DNA from: Gorsachius magnificus
Taxonomy: Eukaryota > Chordata > Aves > Pelecaniformes > Ardeidae
NCBI GenBank assembly: GCA_034008185.1
Contig: CM067083.1
Coordinates: 124,638,337 to 124,702,336 of the forward strand
Direction: 5' to 3'
Length of the DNA: 64,000 nucleotides
Shown here: positions 23,041 to 36,387 of the stretch, piece by piece
How the letters are laid out: each line of letters begins with the position of its first letter
Position numbering within the stretch: position 1 is the first letter of the stretch
Translations under genes and position numbers: made by a program
The notes under the pieces: generated by a model
The model's input: the letters and a program-made list of their open reading frames with translations, nothing else
What the model was told of the DNA's origin: nothing
Database searches by the model: none

Positions 23041-23556
23041 AGAATCATAGACTGGTTGGGGTTGGGAAAGCCCTTCAAGCTCCCCCAGCCCAACCGTTCC
23101 CCTACCCCTGCCATCCCACCCCCAAACCCTGGCCCTCAGCACCGCCTCTGCCCGGCTGTTCAATCCCCCCAGGGCTGGGGACTCGACCCCCTTCCCTGGG
23201 CAGCCCCTTCCAGCCCCTGACAGCCCTTTGGGGAAGGAATTGTTCCCCAGGGCCAACCTCACCCTGCCCTGGCACAACTTGAGGCCGGTGCCCCTCGTCC
23301 CATCGCCCCTTCCCTGGGAGCGGCCCGACCCCCCGGCTCCCCCCTCCTCTCAGGCAGTTGTAGGGAGCGATGAGGGCTCCCCTCAGCCTCCTCTGCTCCA
23401 GGCTGAACCCCCCCAGCTCCCCCAGCCGCTCCCCAGCAGCCTGGGGCTCCAGACCCCTCCCCAGCTCCGCTGCCCTTCTCTGGACACGCTCCAGCCCCCC
23501 CAGGTCCTTCGGGGAGGGAGGGGCCCAACCCTGAACACGGGGCACAGAAGGGTCTG
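23041..23556 (-). mobile_element. CR1 retrotransposon 3' part, subfamily B
   Basis: Minus orientation, with the 3' end on the left (AGAATCATAGACTGGTTGGG). The reverse strand carries ORF2 C-terminal remnants such as [13 protein letters not shown] and LERVQRRAAELGRGLEPQ. Its 3' part (AAGCTCCCCCAGCCCAACCG and the following 180 bases) matches the copies at 56436 and 60066 closely, defining a subfamily distinct from A. Confidence 0.95.
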
Positions 23557-26250
23557 AAGTAATTGCTTGTGTTCAGACTGAGGAGATGCTGCTGTTTGCT
23601 AAAGAACATTTTATGTTTCATTGCTTTGAGACAGCTTGAAATCTGATGTATTTGGCTTAAGTCATTTGCTCGTCCTCCTTCTTGATTTGACTCCTGTTAA
23701 AAATTAACAAGTATGTCACTTCCCTGTATCAAGGATTAATTTGCCGATCGCAAGGCACTTTGAGCGTAACTGCAAAGCAGTACTAAGGTAATTTAAACCA
23801 ACATCCTCACTTTTTAAAGGGAGTTGAACTCGCCTCCCCCTTCTCCCCTCCCCAAGAAGAAGCTTTGCCCTACCTGTGCTTCCTACGAGTTATCCTCCCG
23901 CTGCCGTGGGTGAAGACTTGGATAAATTACTTCTCACAACGAATGCATCCTTCTGAAGGATTTTTTTGGTGTACCAAAGGACTGGAATTTTCCCTAAAAA
24001 TTGAGTGCTTGTTAGAGAGGAGAAGGAAGTCTATGTAAAATACTGTCTTCGCCTTCGCTTTGGAATCACAACTGCTCCTGCTGGGCTTCTGAGATAGACT
24101 TGAAAAGGCATCTTGGCTTGCATTATAGGTTAATCCAAATAAACGTTTAGTAAGTAATAGCAGTAATTAGTATTTATAATGAGGTAGTAACAGGCAACCC
24201 GAATTAGCCCAAGCTCCCATTGTGCCTGAAACTAAACAAACAAATAAGCTATTTAGGGAGGGACTGCCATGATTCAAGTATATTTGTCATTTCTTGTCTT
24301 ACTTCTGAAATGTCGTGTAACGTGGTATTTAGCACACTTTTTTTAGTCATGTAAGCATAATAATTAATAATATACGCGGCCGGCATTTTGCTTACCTTGG
24401 TTCCTGTTGGGTTGATACACCCAAGCTGTCTTTAATTTCTGCCTTTAACTCTCTTTAAATTCAAATAATCCTCGTTGCAAGTGGTGGTGTACTTCTAAGA
24501 TGTCACGTAAGAGCTTACATGGACTGGAGTCTCTTTAGTACTGGCATGCTTGCGATTAAGGATTTTTACGCTAAAAGTCTATCAGCAGTTTTCATAGGCA
24601 TGAAGTGTTGAGATAAATATTTCATTAACAATGTAATGTATATTTACAGTAAAAAAGAAAAAGTAGGAAAAATGGCCAAACCCCCTCCTGTTTCCTCAAA
24701 TGTAGTATTTTTTACCCTCTCTTCTTTTTCAGTTCTAGCTGCACATTACTATTTTGGACTATGGGTCTTATGCAGCCACAGTAGTTTACCAAAAGTTTGG
24801 AGGAAGTAATATTTCAATATTTAAGCTTTTTTTATGAAGGTTGCGTTGGATGAGCCGTCTGTGTTCCACGATAGACCCGTAGTGAAGTCAACCATGAGCT
24901 GGGCAAATACAGCCGTCGCTGTATCTATGGAATTGTAAAATACGGCGTTTGTATTTGTGTTTTAATGGGAATTTGTTTAGTTACGACCTAGGCACTTCTT
25001 TAATATGTGCTGCATAAGTGGTGGGAAGTATTTAATAGCCAACTTGAGCGTTATTAACTATTTTTCCTGTAAGCCTGATTTATTGAAGCTGCTGATATCT
25101 ATTAAACAACATTCACTTACAGCCTGTCCCAGATGAGTAATTTATGTTCATGGCATAGGGGTCTAAATATTTAAGAACGTACATAAAATCTGTTGCCTAA
25201 ATAATGCTACTACCTTTTCATTGCGGAAGAGCCAGAATTTTTTGCTCTGCTCTGGCACTGCTTTGATGCCTGTAAATACTCTTGCACAATGACATATTGT
25301 TTTGGTTGCATTGGGACACTTAGAGCAAGGGATGGATTTTGCTGGAGCATTGGTCAGTGGCTCGGGTTTTTTTTCCTGCCCTTTTTTTTTTCTTTCCTTG
25401 CACTTGTGTTGACTTCAACTAAATTAATTTGAATTTATCTTTAGTATTTCTCGGGAGATATGAAAGTACTGTCATTTCTATTCAATAGATCAAAGGCTCT
25501 GGGAGTTCAAGGCCAACTCTGGAAATTCAGCTGTAGACATTTTTTGGCCATTAACTTGGCGGGCTCTCTGGGGCTGTTGGGTATTTGGTGTGGGTCTTTT
25601 TCCCCGCCAAGAACACTCCTTCAATCAAAGAGGAAAAAAGTCTAAACCAACTTCAGAGGCAGAAGTTTCAGCCATCAGATCTGAAAATACTCTTCTGAAC
25701 AAGCTGAATTACAGTAGAGTGATGAGAAGTTGTTAGAGTGGAAATACTTCACCCGGGTAGATATGACCATTTCCTAAAACCAGAGAAAAGTCAAGTTGTC
25801 TACACAAGCGAACGCTAGGAACTGTGTCACACCTGAGTTTATTTGGGAGTAATCACGATGTATTTCCATGGTGTAAGTAGTACAGTTCCCTCTTATCACA
25901 GAATTACTCTCAGGTTCTCCAGGAAGAGTGTTTTGTTTTTTTTATTGACTTAACTGGACATGCTCAAAATCATAGTGGATGTTTATGGCAGAGCTGAAAA
26001 CAGACGTGGGATTTTTCTGATGTGTAACCCCATGTTTTAACCATAAAATGGTCCTTTCTAGTCAGCACAAATACTGGACCTTTTAATCCAAGGTTAAAGC
26101 TGTGAAGCGAGTCATGACAGAGTAGCAAAATGTCCCTGCGTTTTCGTGATGTTTCCCCCAGGAAACGGATACTTCTATATTGATAAATCTCTGCTGCTTA
26201 TTGAGGTGTCTATATTTAATAATGATACTTTGAAAAAAAGAAATACTGTA
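23557..26250. other. Intron-like AT-rich DNA
   Basis: No supported gene or repeat. An acceptor-like CTCTTCTTTTTCAG near 24721-24740 is not followed by an open frame with a donor. TAATTA-type motifs are frequent around 24.15 kb. Confidence 0.5.
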
Positions 26251-26522
26251 ATCATAGAATCCTAGAATGGTTTGGGTGGGAAGGGACCCCCAGAGCCCAC
26301 CCAGCCCAACCCCCCTGCAGGAGCAGGGACACCTTGAACCACATCAGGTTGCTCACAGCCCCGGCCAACCTGGCCTGGAATGTTCCCAGGGATGGGGCCT
26401 CCACCCCCTCTCGGGGCAACCCCTGCCAGGGTTTCACCACCCTCCCTGGAAAGAATTTCTGCCTTAGATCCAGTCTAAACCTACCCTGGTTTAGTTGAAA
26501 ACCATCCCCCCTTGTACTGTCA
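26251..26522 (-). mobile_element. CR1 retrotransposon 3' fragment, subfamily A
   Basis: Minus orientation: ATCATAGAATCCTAGAATGG then TTTGGGTGGGAAGGGACCCC and on to CCATCCCCCCTTGT. It is a shorter, 5'-truncated sister of the copies at 2404, 36388, 38164 and 61696. The 6-base string TACTGT occurs at both ends, which is too short to call a target duplication. Confidence 0.95.
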
Positions 26523-28511
26523 CAATCCTGGAGTTGTGCGCTCTACTTCTATTGCTGTGGCAATACCGCAAGAAGAAACACCTTTTTTAATAAGAGAAAC
26601 CAATGTTTATTTTCCTTGACGTACTGGCACGATCTCTGGTGTTGATGGAGAGCTCTAGTTTCTAATGAAGCCATTAAGAAGCTGCCGGTAATTAGCATCT
26701 TTTAAAAATCTGGGTTTGCATTTGAATATCACTTTATCAACAGGCGTACTGAGAGAGGAGGCTGCTGGGTGCCCTTTGACAACCGGGGTGGGGAGGAAGG
26801 AGTTTTCCTGAGGGAAGTTGATCGGCTGAGCAATTCTTCAAGGAGCATGGACTGACGGACTCGCCCGTGGTTGTGCCTGGGGGTTAGTAGTTAATGGTTC
26901 CACCTTGCTCGTGATGGACACTTGATGACTTGGAAATATTGATTACGGCTGATGTAACCGTACCAGATGGCAAGCTGTAGCTGAAGTCGAGGGAACGCTG
27001 CTCTGTCTTGCTTCAAACTGCAATCTTATTGTTAAAAATATGAAAGTTATAGAATGTTATTTCCCATTAGGCTTTATAACCCACCTCTTCGTGTAGCTTG
27101 GAACTGCAGCTCAACTTAAATTCACTAAGGGTGACGAAGCTGATAGTAGGGTACAGTGAGACCCAGATGTCAGATTTGTAGCGTGGTTGGTGTTTTTTTG
27201 TTTTTTTTTTGCTTTAATTAAATTGCATCTTAATGTGGAAGTTTGTAAGTGAAGCCCCACCCCAAGGCTTTATAATACAATAATTGTGGCACTAGACCTT
27301 AGTAGTCCCCTTATGCTGGGGATTTACTCCAAGTCCTGTCCTTAGGACTGTGGCATTGAGGACATGAGCGTTGCTGGATCCGATAGTGCTGTCCTAACCC
27401 TGCTCCAGCACCTTTTTCCCTCCTGCCAGCTAAGTCCCGGATCATAAGCGAAGCATCATTTCTTCTCTGGGTATTTGAAAGTGATTCCCAAAGGAATGGC
27501 TCCTAGATGTACTGCAGTTACACAACTGGGCATATCGCTACTGTATAGCTCGTTAATACTGGTGTAAACGTCTTCATAAAACCCTCTTAGTCAAGCTAAA
27601 ACTATGCAGGGCTTTATTTTATTGTTTGTGAAGATTTTTATGCTGGGCAAGGTTGTATTTGCTTCCAACAGATGCACATGGCATCCATCTGGTTTTTTAT
27701 GTTTTGGCAACATTTGTTTAAGGTATTATACCCTGTCAGGATCTCTGGAATCTACTGTAATTTCTGCTTGGAATGGTTTAAATGACATTTCTCCAAATGG
27801 GTGGATTGTTATGCTGTTAAATACAGTGAGTATTTTTTTTTTTTTTTTTCCAAATTGCGACTGAAAGAATGACGTAAATTATTGATTTTCTTGTATTTGA
27901 TATTCTGCTGAGAAAACGACCCTGATGTTTTATGGTGGCGGTGGGGGGGTGAGTGGGGAAGAATCGCTTTGAACTCCCAGTATAGGGCTGGCGAGAGCTG
28001 GGTCGTGCTGCTGGGTGATGAGTCACGGTGCCGAGCCGAGCTGGTCGTTTCTGGCACGGAGCTCTTCGGCGTCTCACGCCGTGCCTCGAGCTGCCTATTT
28101 GCTTCAAGCAAAATGGTGAAACGCACGCAGTCTTGAAAGCGCGGAGTAATAGAAAAGATTCCCAGTAGAATTACAAAAAGATGCCAGTGCTGACTCCTAC
28201 CCATTTCCGTGCTGATGCTAAAACCATAACTTGAATTTTTAGGGGTTTCTGCCACAAGGATTTCAGCTGTTGTTGTGTCTAATGGACAAGTCTCTGTAAG
28301 AAATGACGTTTCTTGTTTCTCATTTGACTTGACATTCGGGAGAAAGTCTCTTAGAAGCCCTTTCTCTGGCACAACCTGGCAACACTACTACTCACAGCTT
28401 CCTTGTGAAATGATGCAGAACCTGCTTTAAAAATTGGAGTAGCAAAATATCAAGAAAATGAACAGAACCGTATTTCTTGGGAAGCCTAGAACAGGTTTTT
28501 TTATAACTTTA

Positions 28512-28556
28512 TATAGAATCATAGACTCATTTAGGTTGGAAAAGATATTCTAGACT
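28512..28556 (-). mobile_element. Very short CR1 3' stub
   Basis: ATATAGAATCATAGACTCAT then TTAGGTTGGAAAAGA is the complement of a CR1 3' end, only about 45 bases long. Confidence 0.75.
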
Positions 28557-29402
28557 GTGTTTTCAGATGGCGTGGGTTACTCTTGAGTTTTTCTCCATTT
28601 CCTGGAGACCCAGTTTAAGCGTTTGCAGGAGAGTATTTTTTACTAATTTTGTTAATAAAGAAACTTCTGACTCCTTGTATTTCAAGGCCATTTCAAAGAC
28701 AAAAACCCGTAGCCGCGGTAGCCTTATCAGCAGAAAAAAAAAAACCCCTTATTGGTAAGAGCCACTGGAGCCAAACTGGTCATTAGGTAGGGTTAGGGAT
28801 ACAATGCACTTTCACAACTGGGAACTCGAGTGACGGGGCGTGCGCCGTGAAATGAGTGTTTCTAAAGGATCACGTGTATCAGCCTGCCAGGCTCGTGCCT
28901 CTGCAATAGCTTATTAGAAGGCAGGCTTTAATGTGCCTCATCTGTCAACGGGAGGCTGGGGTGGCTGACATCTACGGTAACTTTTAGAGAGAAGTTAATT
29001 ACCAACATCATCTGAAAGTATAAAATTTTACATGTCGTTAACCAGCTATAAGCAAAAAGTGTCCTACGTAAAGTGTACGTTCTGCCGAATTCACTAGAGG
29101 GTGAGAAGGGAAAGGACGACTCGCTGGAAAAAAGAGCGGAAAACCCCAAGTTTTTTCTCAAATATAACTTTTCGCACCCTTTCTTCATAAAGGTTTGTAA
29201 AATTATGTATAATGGGGTCGAGACGCAGATATGTTTAAAAATAATACTAATGCCCTGGGATCTTATATGAACGTACAACACATTTCTCGATCTGCCAAAT
29301 GCACGTGCAGTGCCAGGAGAATAAAGCACCTCGCACGCTGGCTCTGTCAGAGGAAAGGGAAGCGCTACGGGGTTTACAGCACCGAGAAGAGGTTCCTTCC
29401 AG

Positions 29403-29488
29403 CTCCCTTGCTTCCATTTTATGTCAGCCGGCTTATCTCATCGTCCGAGGATCACAGACGACATCGCAGCTGAGCTCGGCAGCGCGCA
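29403..29488 (+). other. Weak candidate exon, 86 bases
   Basis: Bounded by an acceptor-like GGTTCCTTCCAG and a donor GCA|GTAAGT at 29489, open in two of three frames and rich in CpG (CATCGTCCGAGG, GCAGCGCGCA). Neither peptide is recognisable. The surrounding CpG-rich zone could equally be an intronic regulatory element. Confidence 0.2.
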
Positions 29489-30898
29489 GTAAGTGATGTC
29501 CTGCCTGCTAGGTTGAAAAGCTCTTGTCCTTGTTCCTACCCCAACCCGATCCACGGCGGCTTCTTCCTCTGGCTTGCTCGGGATGCTCCTTGGCCAGCTG
29601 ATGGGAACGTGCTGCTCCGCGGCTTCGGGAGAGATTTGGTGCAGCAGAGGGAGAGCGAGCTCCTGCCGGTGACCTACTGGAGACAATATAGTTAGCGCAT
29701 CCCTACTGTGACTCTATTAGGGTAATTAGATCCAGCGTGGGTTGTAGTGCAGCAGAACGTCGCCATCCAATAAAGAGCAGCTCAGCAGAGAGCATTTGCC
29801 TGTGCTGGGTTGGGGTTGGTTTTTTTGGTTTGGTTTTTTTTTTGATAATCTTTCCAAAAGGAGAACAAAGTCCTTCATTCAAAGGCCACGTGTAGGGCAT
29901 CGCTGCTCTGGCTGTAGCCTGTTCTTGGTGAAGCGTTCTGCGCCTTAATACGGTTTACACTGACGCGTCCTCCACCCCGAGTAATGTAAACTCTGCTCGC
30001 AGGAATATCCTTTTACTGCTCTAAGCCACGTACGATACCTGGCCCGACTTCGTTAAACACCCCAGGCTGAGCCATGGTATCTGTACAGCCTCTCCCTTCG
30101 ACAGATCGCGCTCTCGCAGCGTCGCCGAAGGTTTCGTTTTGCAGATGACTAACCGGAGCCACAAGCTTTCGGCAGCGTGGCCAAGGGCTTGTCGCTGCCT
30201 GGTTTCGGAACTGGGGCTGGATTTCAGGTGTCCTGACTCGACAGTATTTTGCTTTTACTACACGGTTGACCTTTTTCCCTAAAGGAAGGGTGGTATAACG
30301 CATAACCCGGGTAAATGCTGCAAGCATTTACGAGGCGCTCGGCGTTAACTTAAATCATTGCGTTTTCTCACTTGCTCTTAAGAAAATAATTCACTCGCTA
30401 AGATGACAGTCTAAATGACTGCTTTTCAGTGCATGAAGAAACGGGTTGACTCCTTTATCAAAGCGTAATTAAAATGAGTTTCAAGCTTTCTCTCAGCTTA
30501 TTTTTGAACACTTAAATGTTCGTTGAGGCATGGTTTATTAAAAAAAAAATATAGGGGGTATATATTTAGAAAGGGATGCGATAAAGACCCTGAATTTGGG
30601 TGATTTTCCTCTTCTGAAAGCAAGGCCAACTCATTACCTCAAACAGATGTTTACACGGTTTAATCTCAACCTGGCGGCAGGGAGGGCAGGGGCAAGGTAA
30701 CTTATTTCAAGTCAATGTCTTAAGTATACTGGAAAACATAACAAACAGGAGACCACAGCTCGTAACATGAATTTGTGAGGAGCTGGGAGCTGTAAGAGCC
30801 TCGGTACCTTAACCAGCTATTTGCAGAAACCAGTAAAACTGAAATGATTTTGAAAAGCTCGCAGCAGCGGCCTTGCACTGTGGAAAAATGAACAAGGT

Positions 30899-31025
30899 TT
30901 AGTTCAAGGTCAGGTTGGACAGGGCTTGGAGCAACCTGGTCTAGCGGAAGGTGTCCCTGCCTGTGGCGGGGGGGTTGGAACTGGATGATCTTTGAGGTCC
31001 CTTCCAACCCAAACCGTTCTTTGAT
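30899..31025 (+). mobile_element. Decayed CR1 3' end, plus orientation
   Basis: Similarity begins around TTAGTTCAAGGTCAGGTTGG and runs through GGAGCAACCTGGTCTAGCGG, AAGGTGTCCCTGCC, TTGGAACTGGATGATCTTTG and CTTCCAACCCAAACCGTTCT. Divergence from the other copies suggests an older insertion. Confidence 0.9.
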
Positions 31026-34000
31026 ATAAAGTGTTTACTATCTTTCTTCCCGAATGATGCCAGCTGCGTCGTGTTTACTACCTGGAGCTGGCCAGAGCAG
31101 CTTCCCGTTGTGCCTCCATCCCCTGCCCGTTGTTTGTTCCTGTTCTCAGGTGCTCAGGTGAAGAGATGCTCTTCAGCAGGGAAGCAGGCTTCGGCGGTGT
31201 GTTTTTCTAAGCCATTTCGGTCCGTAGGAAAGATATCGTTGTTGACATGGTGAATAGCTCATAGCCTGTGTAATTGCTTTAAGGACAAGCGCTGTGTGCG
31301 TTGCTGGAGAGAAGCCCTTGTCAGGAGAAGGCTTCGGCTTGTGCCGGCAAGGAAAAAGCAAGTGGGAACTGCTTTCGTGCAAGATAATGATGGCTGTTAT
31401 GTCCGTGATGACCCTGTTCGCTTAAACCTGAGGAAGAGCCATGGTGATCTTCAGCGTCAGTGTCCTCTTGCCAGCCTGGGAGTTCTGGATGTTGGGCTAA
31501 ACGGGGTGGGACCTGTGGCAGAGCTCCTGCGTTGGTCATGGGAACCCGCTTTACAGCTTGGTCGCTGCCGAGCAGGTCTAGACAGTTAATGGTGCTCGTC
31601 CCTGCCAGAGCCATCCGGCGTGACTGCGGACTAACCGTGGTCATTCACAGTATTGTAAGTCATAGCTTGCTTTCCTCCTTCCCTGTTTTCTGTTCTTTTT
31701 TATTTTTCCCTTTTGACTTCCTTTGCTTATAAGATTATTAATGTGTTTTAGGCTAAGGATCGTCTGCAGAAGGCTCTGAATCCATGATGCTTTTGGTTGC
31801 CCTGCCATAGCAAGAGCAGAGGATGCTCCTGACCCTGTATTTTTGCTCATGCTAGATATATTATGGAGCTAGAATGAAAAATGGTATCGAGGGAGCGTCT
31901 GAGTGGATTTTTTTTGAGTAAATTACAGCTGATGTAGATTCCACTGCTTTTCGTCTGTGCCTTCATCACAGCTCGAGAGTTGCTTTCTTAATTTAAGCCA
32001 CTTTGGAAGTTTAAGTCTGTTAAAATGTTGGCTGAAAACAGATATGTCTAAGGTGAATAAATCGGTTAGCCATGTCAGCAAGGGCTGTTGCCCTTGCCGT
32101 AGGCCATCTTGCTGTAAGAAATCAGAGCAAAAGATGTTCGGTGATTTTGTGGCTGTGGAGAAGACCTGAATTCAGGCGCCTTGAACTATAGAACTGAACA
32201 AGTCTCAAACCACAGCGTGCAGGTTTTGCAACTGGTGTGTCAGGAACGCTTGTTATCTATACTCTGTCTCCAGCCAGATGCAAATTCTATTTATTTAAAC
32301 CGATTTAGATAAAAAGACCATTGCAGTGCTGCAGGCTTGGTGTTCCAGTTCCCTGTAGACGTGTAGTTAGATTTGGTCTTGAACGTAGTCTTCAGCGCGG
32401 GAGCACGATGTACTGATACCGGACTGCTCGGGAAACTTTTGCAAGCAAGGTTAAACCGTTTAAGAAAACTTTTAGAAAAAGTTCCAAAGTATTTTTACTT
32501 TTAAAAGGATAGCTGTCACTTTAAGTGGATGTATATTTAGGTTAAACTCAATCTTTATTGCACATAAGTATAAAAGTGCTGTCTGTAATGTGATCCAGCA
32601 GGCCTTTGAATGCTTTGCTAAGCTCCTTGGCACACCTCGGCAGCAGCAGAAACCTGTTAAATGAATAGCCTTGGTGGCTAATACTATTCGCAGCGTCGTC
32701 TCTCTGCTTTGAAATGCTATTTGAGGCTCTTTGCTCCGCTCTTTCAACTTTTCAATGCGTAGCATGATGGCGAAGAAATTCCGTATGTCCTCATGCGTTG
32801 CCTTTGCCACGGTCTACTTTGTTGGGCATGGATGCAGGTTGGGTACGTTTCTTTTAATCTGAGCCTATTCTTTTTCTAAATAAAGTTTTGTAGGCATTAC
32901 TGAATTTTTTTATAAATAATTTTTGTACCCCGAGAGGTAAATTACTAAACCACAGTAGCCTCTGTAATTAGGACCATTAGCAAGAGAAGTAAACAAGTAC
33001 GCAAGTATTTTAATGTTGGTCCTCATTTATTCTGTGATTCTGGCTGCTTTCTTCTGGTATTAATAATGTTAAAAAAATTACAACCCTTTTTTTTTTGTGT
33101 GTGTGGTGGGCACTCCGAGTTCCTTTTACGTGCCCTTGGGCAGGCAGTGTTTCAACAAAGCATCTCGCCTTTTAAAAGCCCCCGCCGAAGGGAGCACCTC
33201 ACGATCTTGGTTGCAGAAATAGTGAGTGAGCAAGAAGAAAAACTATAAAAGCCATTATAGGAAGAGAAGGAGCAGTGTCCATGGAGGAGAGGACGCTGCT
33301 TTGATATTTCAAACCTTTCTCTTTGTGGAGGGGAAACAAGGGACAACGAAAAGAAAAAGAGGGAGGAGGAAAACTGGATAAAGGTAGTAGAGAAGAGGAA
33401 GAGAGGGAAGATAAGAGCAGGCAGGAATGAAAGGCAGAAGGCTAAAGGATGGGTGTAAGTACTTATGCACGCTAATTAAGTTATCTCATTTTTGTAGAAA
33501 AATCTCTTATTGTTCCTTTTCTGGTGGGAAGGGAGGCTTTGGTAGAATGGTGCAAATTTTGCCCGTGCTTGGATGTGTTAGGCAGCTAAATAGGACAGGT
33601 TTCTTTTGTGTTTGATTGAGTTGCCAAGTCAGCGTTGCTTTAATTGCTCAGTTTACAAAGACTATGGTAATAATACAAATGTCTGTCAGAATAGCAGGGT
33701 ACTGGGGAAAAGTTTGTAGGCTGCTGTAGTCATTGGTGGGAGGTAGAAGTGTCAATCTTCGTGTAGTCTGCTGTCATGCCAGCCTTCTCCAGCGCTGGAA
33801 CGGGGAGAAGGGACTGACGCGGCGTGCTGTAGCAGCTGACAACTTTTTTTTGCATGTTTTTACCTCTAGAAATTTTAATCCTTGAGCAAAGCACCAGTTT
33901 ATTGGGGAACGGCAATTCTCACCAGTGGTAACGAGCTACTGCGTACTCGTGTTTAATAATGGGCATGGAGTCTTTGGGTTTAGCGGTGATATGCAAATAT

Positions 34001-36387
34001 TTATCTTCCATTTTGGTTCGTTTGAGGAATGAGAACGTGGGAGGATGTCTGTGACCTTGATGATTCACCTGATAAGCCAGTCGTCCTCGTCGTTGGCGTC
34101 TTGGTGGGAAGAGCCTCCTTGCTTGTGTGCTAGCTCGGATGTGATGTGTCGGTAGTTAATGACGAGCTTCGTGAGACATCTCCTTGGGTAGGAGGCATTA
34201 TCCTCAAACAAAGCCTGGAATTTCTGATGACCTATCTCTGATGTCGGTGGATGAATGGCATTTACCCAAGGCTTTCTCCTTTTTTTTTAATATTTTTGCA
34301 AGCACATTTCCCTTGGGGGTTGCATCTGGTTTTTTCTGCAGCCCGCTGTAGCCTTACTTACAGAATTAGGGAATGCAACGAGTCATCCTGGTTTTAATCA
34401 CCTTTCTGGAAGGTTTTGTTAAGGCTGTGTAGCAAGACTATGTTGTTGTGCAGCAAGTTATAGTGAATTAGATCCAAGTAAAAGCCTTACTTCATTATAG
34501 GAGGGTCAGAATATATTTTACTGTGCCTTTAGTGAATTGTAGTCCTCTTCAGTTTGTCTTTTTCTTGGTAGCATCGAATCATTTGCTCATTTTCTAGTAG
34601 CTTCAACCCTTGTTCATTTACTTAATTTTTTAAAGGCCTTACCAGTTATTAAAAATATACTTAAATTTTAGGTAGTTTCAGCAGAGCAGCTGCTTTGAGA
34701 GTTCTGACAACCTCCCTTTTCCCGCTTTCAGTCTTGTTTTGTACTATTTTATTTCGTCTTTTATTTGAGTGTTTCAGTTAATAGTGATGGTAAAAGTCCT
34801 CTTGGATAAAACCAGTCTGTTTTAAACAAAACAACCTGTGCTAAGGAAGAAATATGGAAAGCTAGGAGTGGTAGAAAGCACGCACTTCTGACAGCATTGT
34901 TTTTCATTTTGTTATAGTTTCTTCTGACTTCACTAGAGACTACGGCAGTGATGTCAGCCAGGATACAGTTTATGTTCTGTCTGTCACCCGAGTGATAGAT
35001 TGCACTAAGTCTTGCCAGAATCATAAATTGCCTGGGAGATTGTAGTAAGTTGTTGGTGGAATTCTGCAGAGTAGGAGCCAAGACTTGAGAACTTCAGGAG
35101 AAGCCTCTTGAAGAGCAATCGAAGGATGAAAATCTTCCCCTTCCCTTGAAAAGTTATGTAAAGTCCCATCCTTGGACATCAGCGGGATGAAACTACTTAT
35201 TCACGCTGTAATAATTTAATACATCATCACTGCTTCCAGCTGTCATGCTTTCAAAATGTTGTCTCAACAGGTTGCATAATAAGATGATTTGGACCATTGT
35301 AACTATAATAAGGTCATAAAACTATTTATTTAGAAAAAGCTCTAGAAGGGAGATTGCAAAAAAGGAAAGCAGATGTGATGCCAGCAGTGAATGGGATTTA
35401 TTTTGATTTATTTATTTTTAAATCGGTGTGAAAAAGTGTAAAGACACTGCAAAACAAACGTTGATTTATATGGAGGGAGCTACGCTGCGTGCAAGAACAG
35501 CTCGGAGTCCAAAATGTACCCTTGCTACTGATGGCATCTTTTTTGATTCAGTTAACAAGGTGTTATAGCCAGGAGTGCTTTTTCAGCATAAGGTGTTTCA
35601 TTGCGTCCAGCGCCGCAGAAGGTATTTCATAATTGTCAAATCTTTAAGTGCCGATGTGCGTAAGTGGTAAATAACAACCTGGAGCAGACAACACAAATCC
35701 CCTGTGCAGGGGTGGATCAGGCTGGGTGAAGAGAACTGCAGTGGTCAAACTTTATGGGGAATGAGAGCATTGGCGTAGTGAAGAGCTGAGATTTGAGCTA
35801 TGCAGAGGCAGGAGTAGAGGAGATGAGCTCAGACGGTATAAATTTATCTGTTGGATTTAGTGAAACTACGATGGTTTGTACTGATGGAGGGTGTATCCTG
35901 AGGAACTACTCCAGGTAGGGATGTGCATGGAGGCAATTTGTAGCTGGCTGGGGGATGCTGGAAGAGGTAGAAGAGACCTAACGAATAAAAGGTGTAGGGA
36001 AATCCTCACGGATGAGGAAGGGAGTTGAAGTTATCAGGCACCGTGGAAGATCTTATTCCTATATGGAGAGCCCGTTATTTAAAAACTGAGGATGATGAAG
36101 AGCCTTCATCATGAGGATAAAATTCCCTTTGAGGACAGCCAGCCTGTCCCTTAGCCCATGCATTTTGGAAGTTTGAGCTTTCCACTCCTGAAACAGGAGA
36201 CGCGGCAGCAAGGGCTATCCAGGTTCTATCGGATCTTAAGGTTGGACCTGGCTGTTTTGGTAGGAGGTGCCATGAATTTTCCTGCCAGAAGAACCCAAGA
36301 AATGCATTTGTCAAAACTTATGCTGTAAAGCTAAATAAATTCTGTTGTCTCAAGTAGTGTTTTAAAATAGGAAGCCTGGCATTAAAC
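31026..36387. other. Intron-like DNA, no gene recognised
   Basis: More than 5 kb of non-coding sequence. It contains a purine-rich tract at 33329-33450, listed separately. A 97-codon frame at 31296-31589 and its antisense frame have no recognisable domain or good splice boundaries. Confidence 0.5.
33329..33450 (+). repeat. Purine-rich low-complexity tract
   Basis: About 120 bases are almost entirely A and G (for example AAAAGAAAAAGAGGGAGGAGG split by a few pyrimidines, later AGAAGAGGAAGAGAGGGAAG). Such tracts can form triplex DNA or act as splicing-enhancer-rich sequence, but nothing here proves a function. Confidence 0.7.

Larger units (their letters stand above)
26523..30898. other. Intron-like DNA with a CpG-richer part
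   Basis: Mostly non-coding with no gene recognised. It includes a T17 run at 27833-27849, the CR1 stub at 28512 and a CpG-enriched zone from about 29300 to 30300. The weak exon candidate 29403-29488 lies in that zone. Confidence 0.45.
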
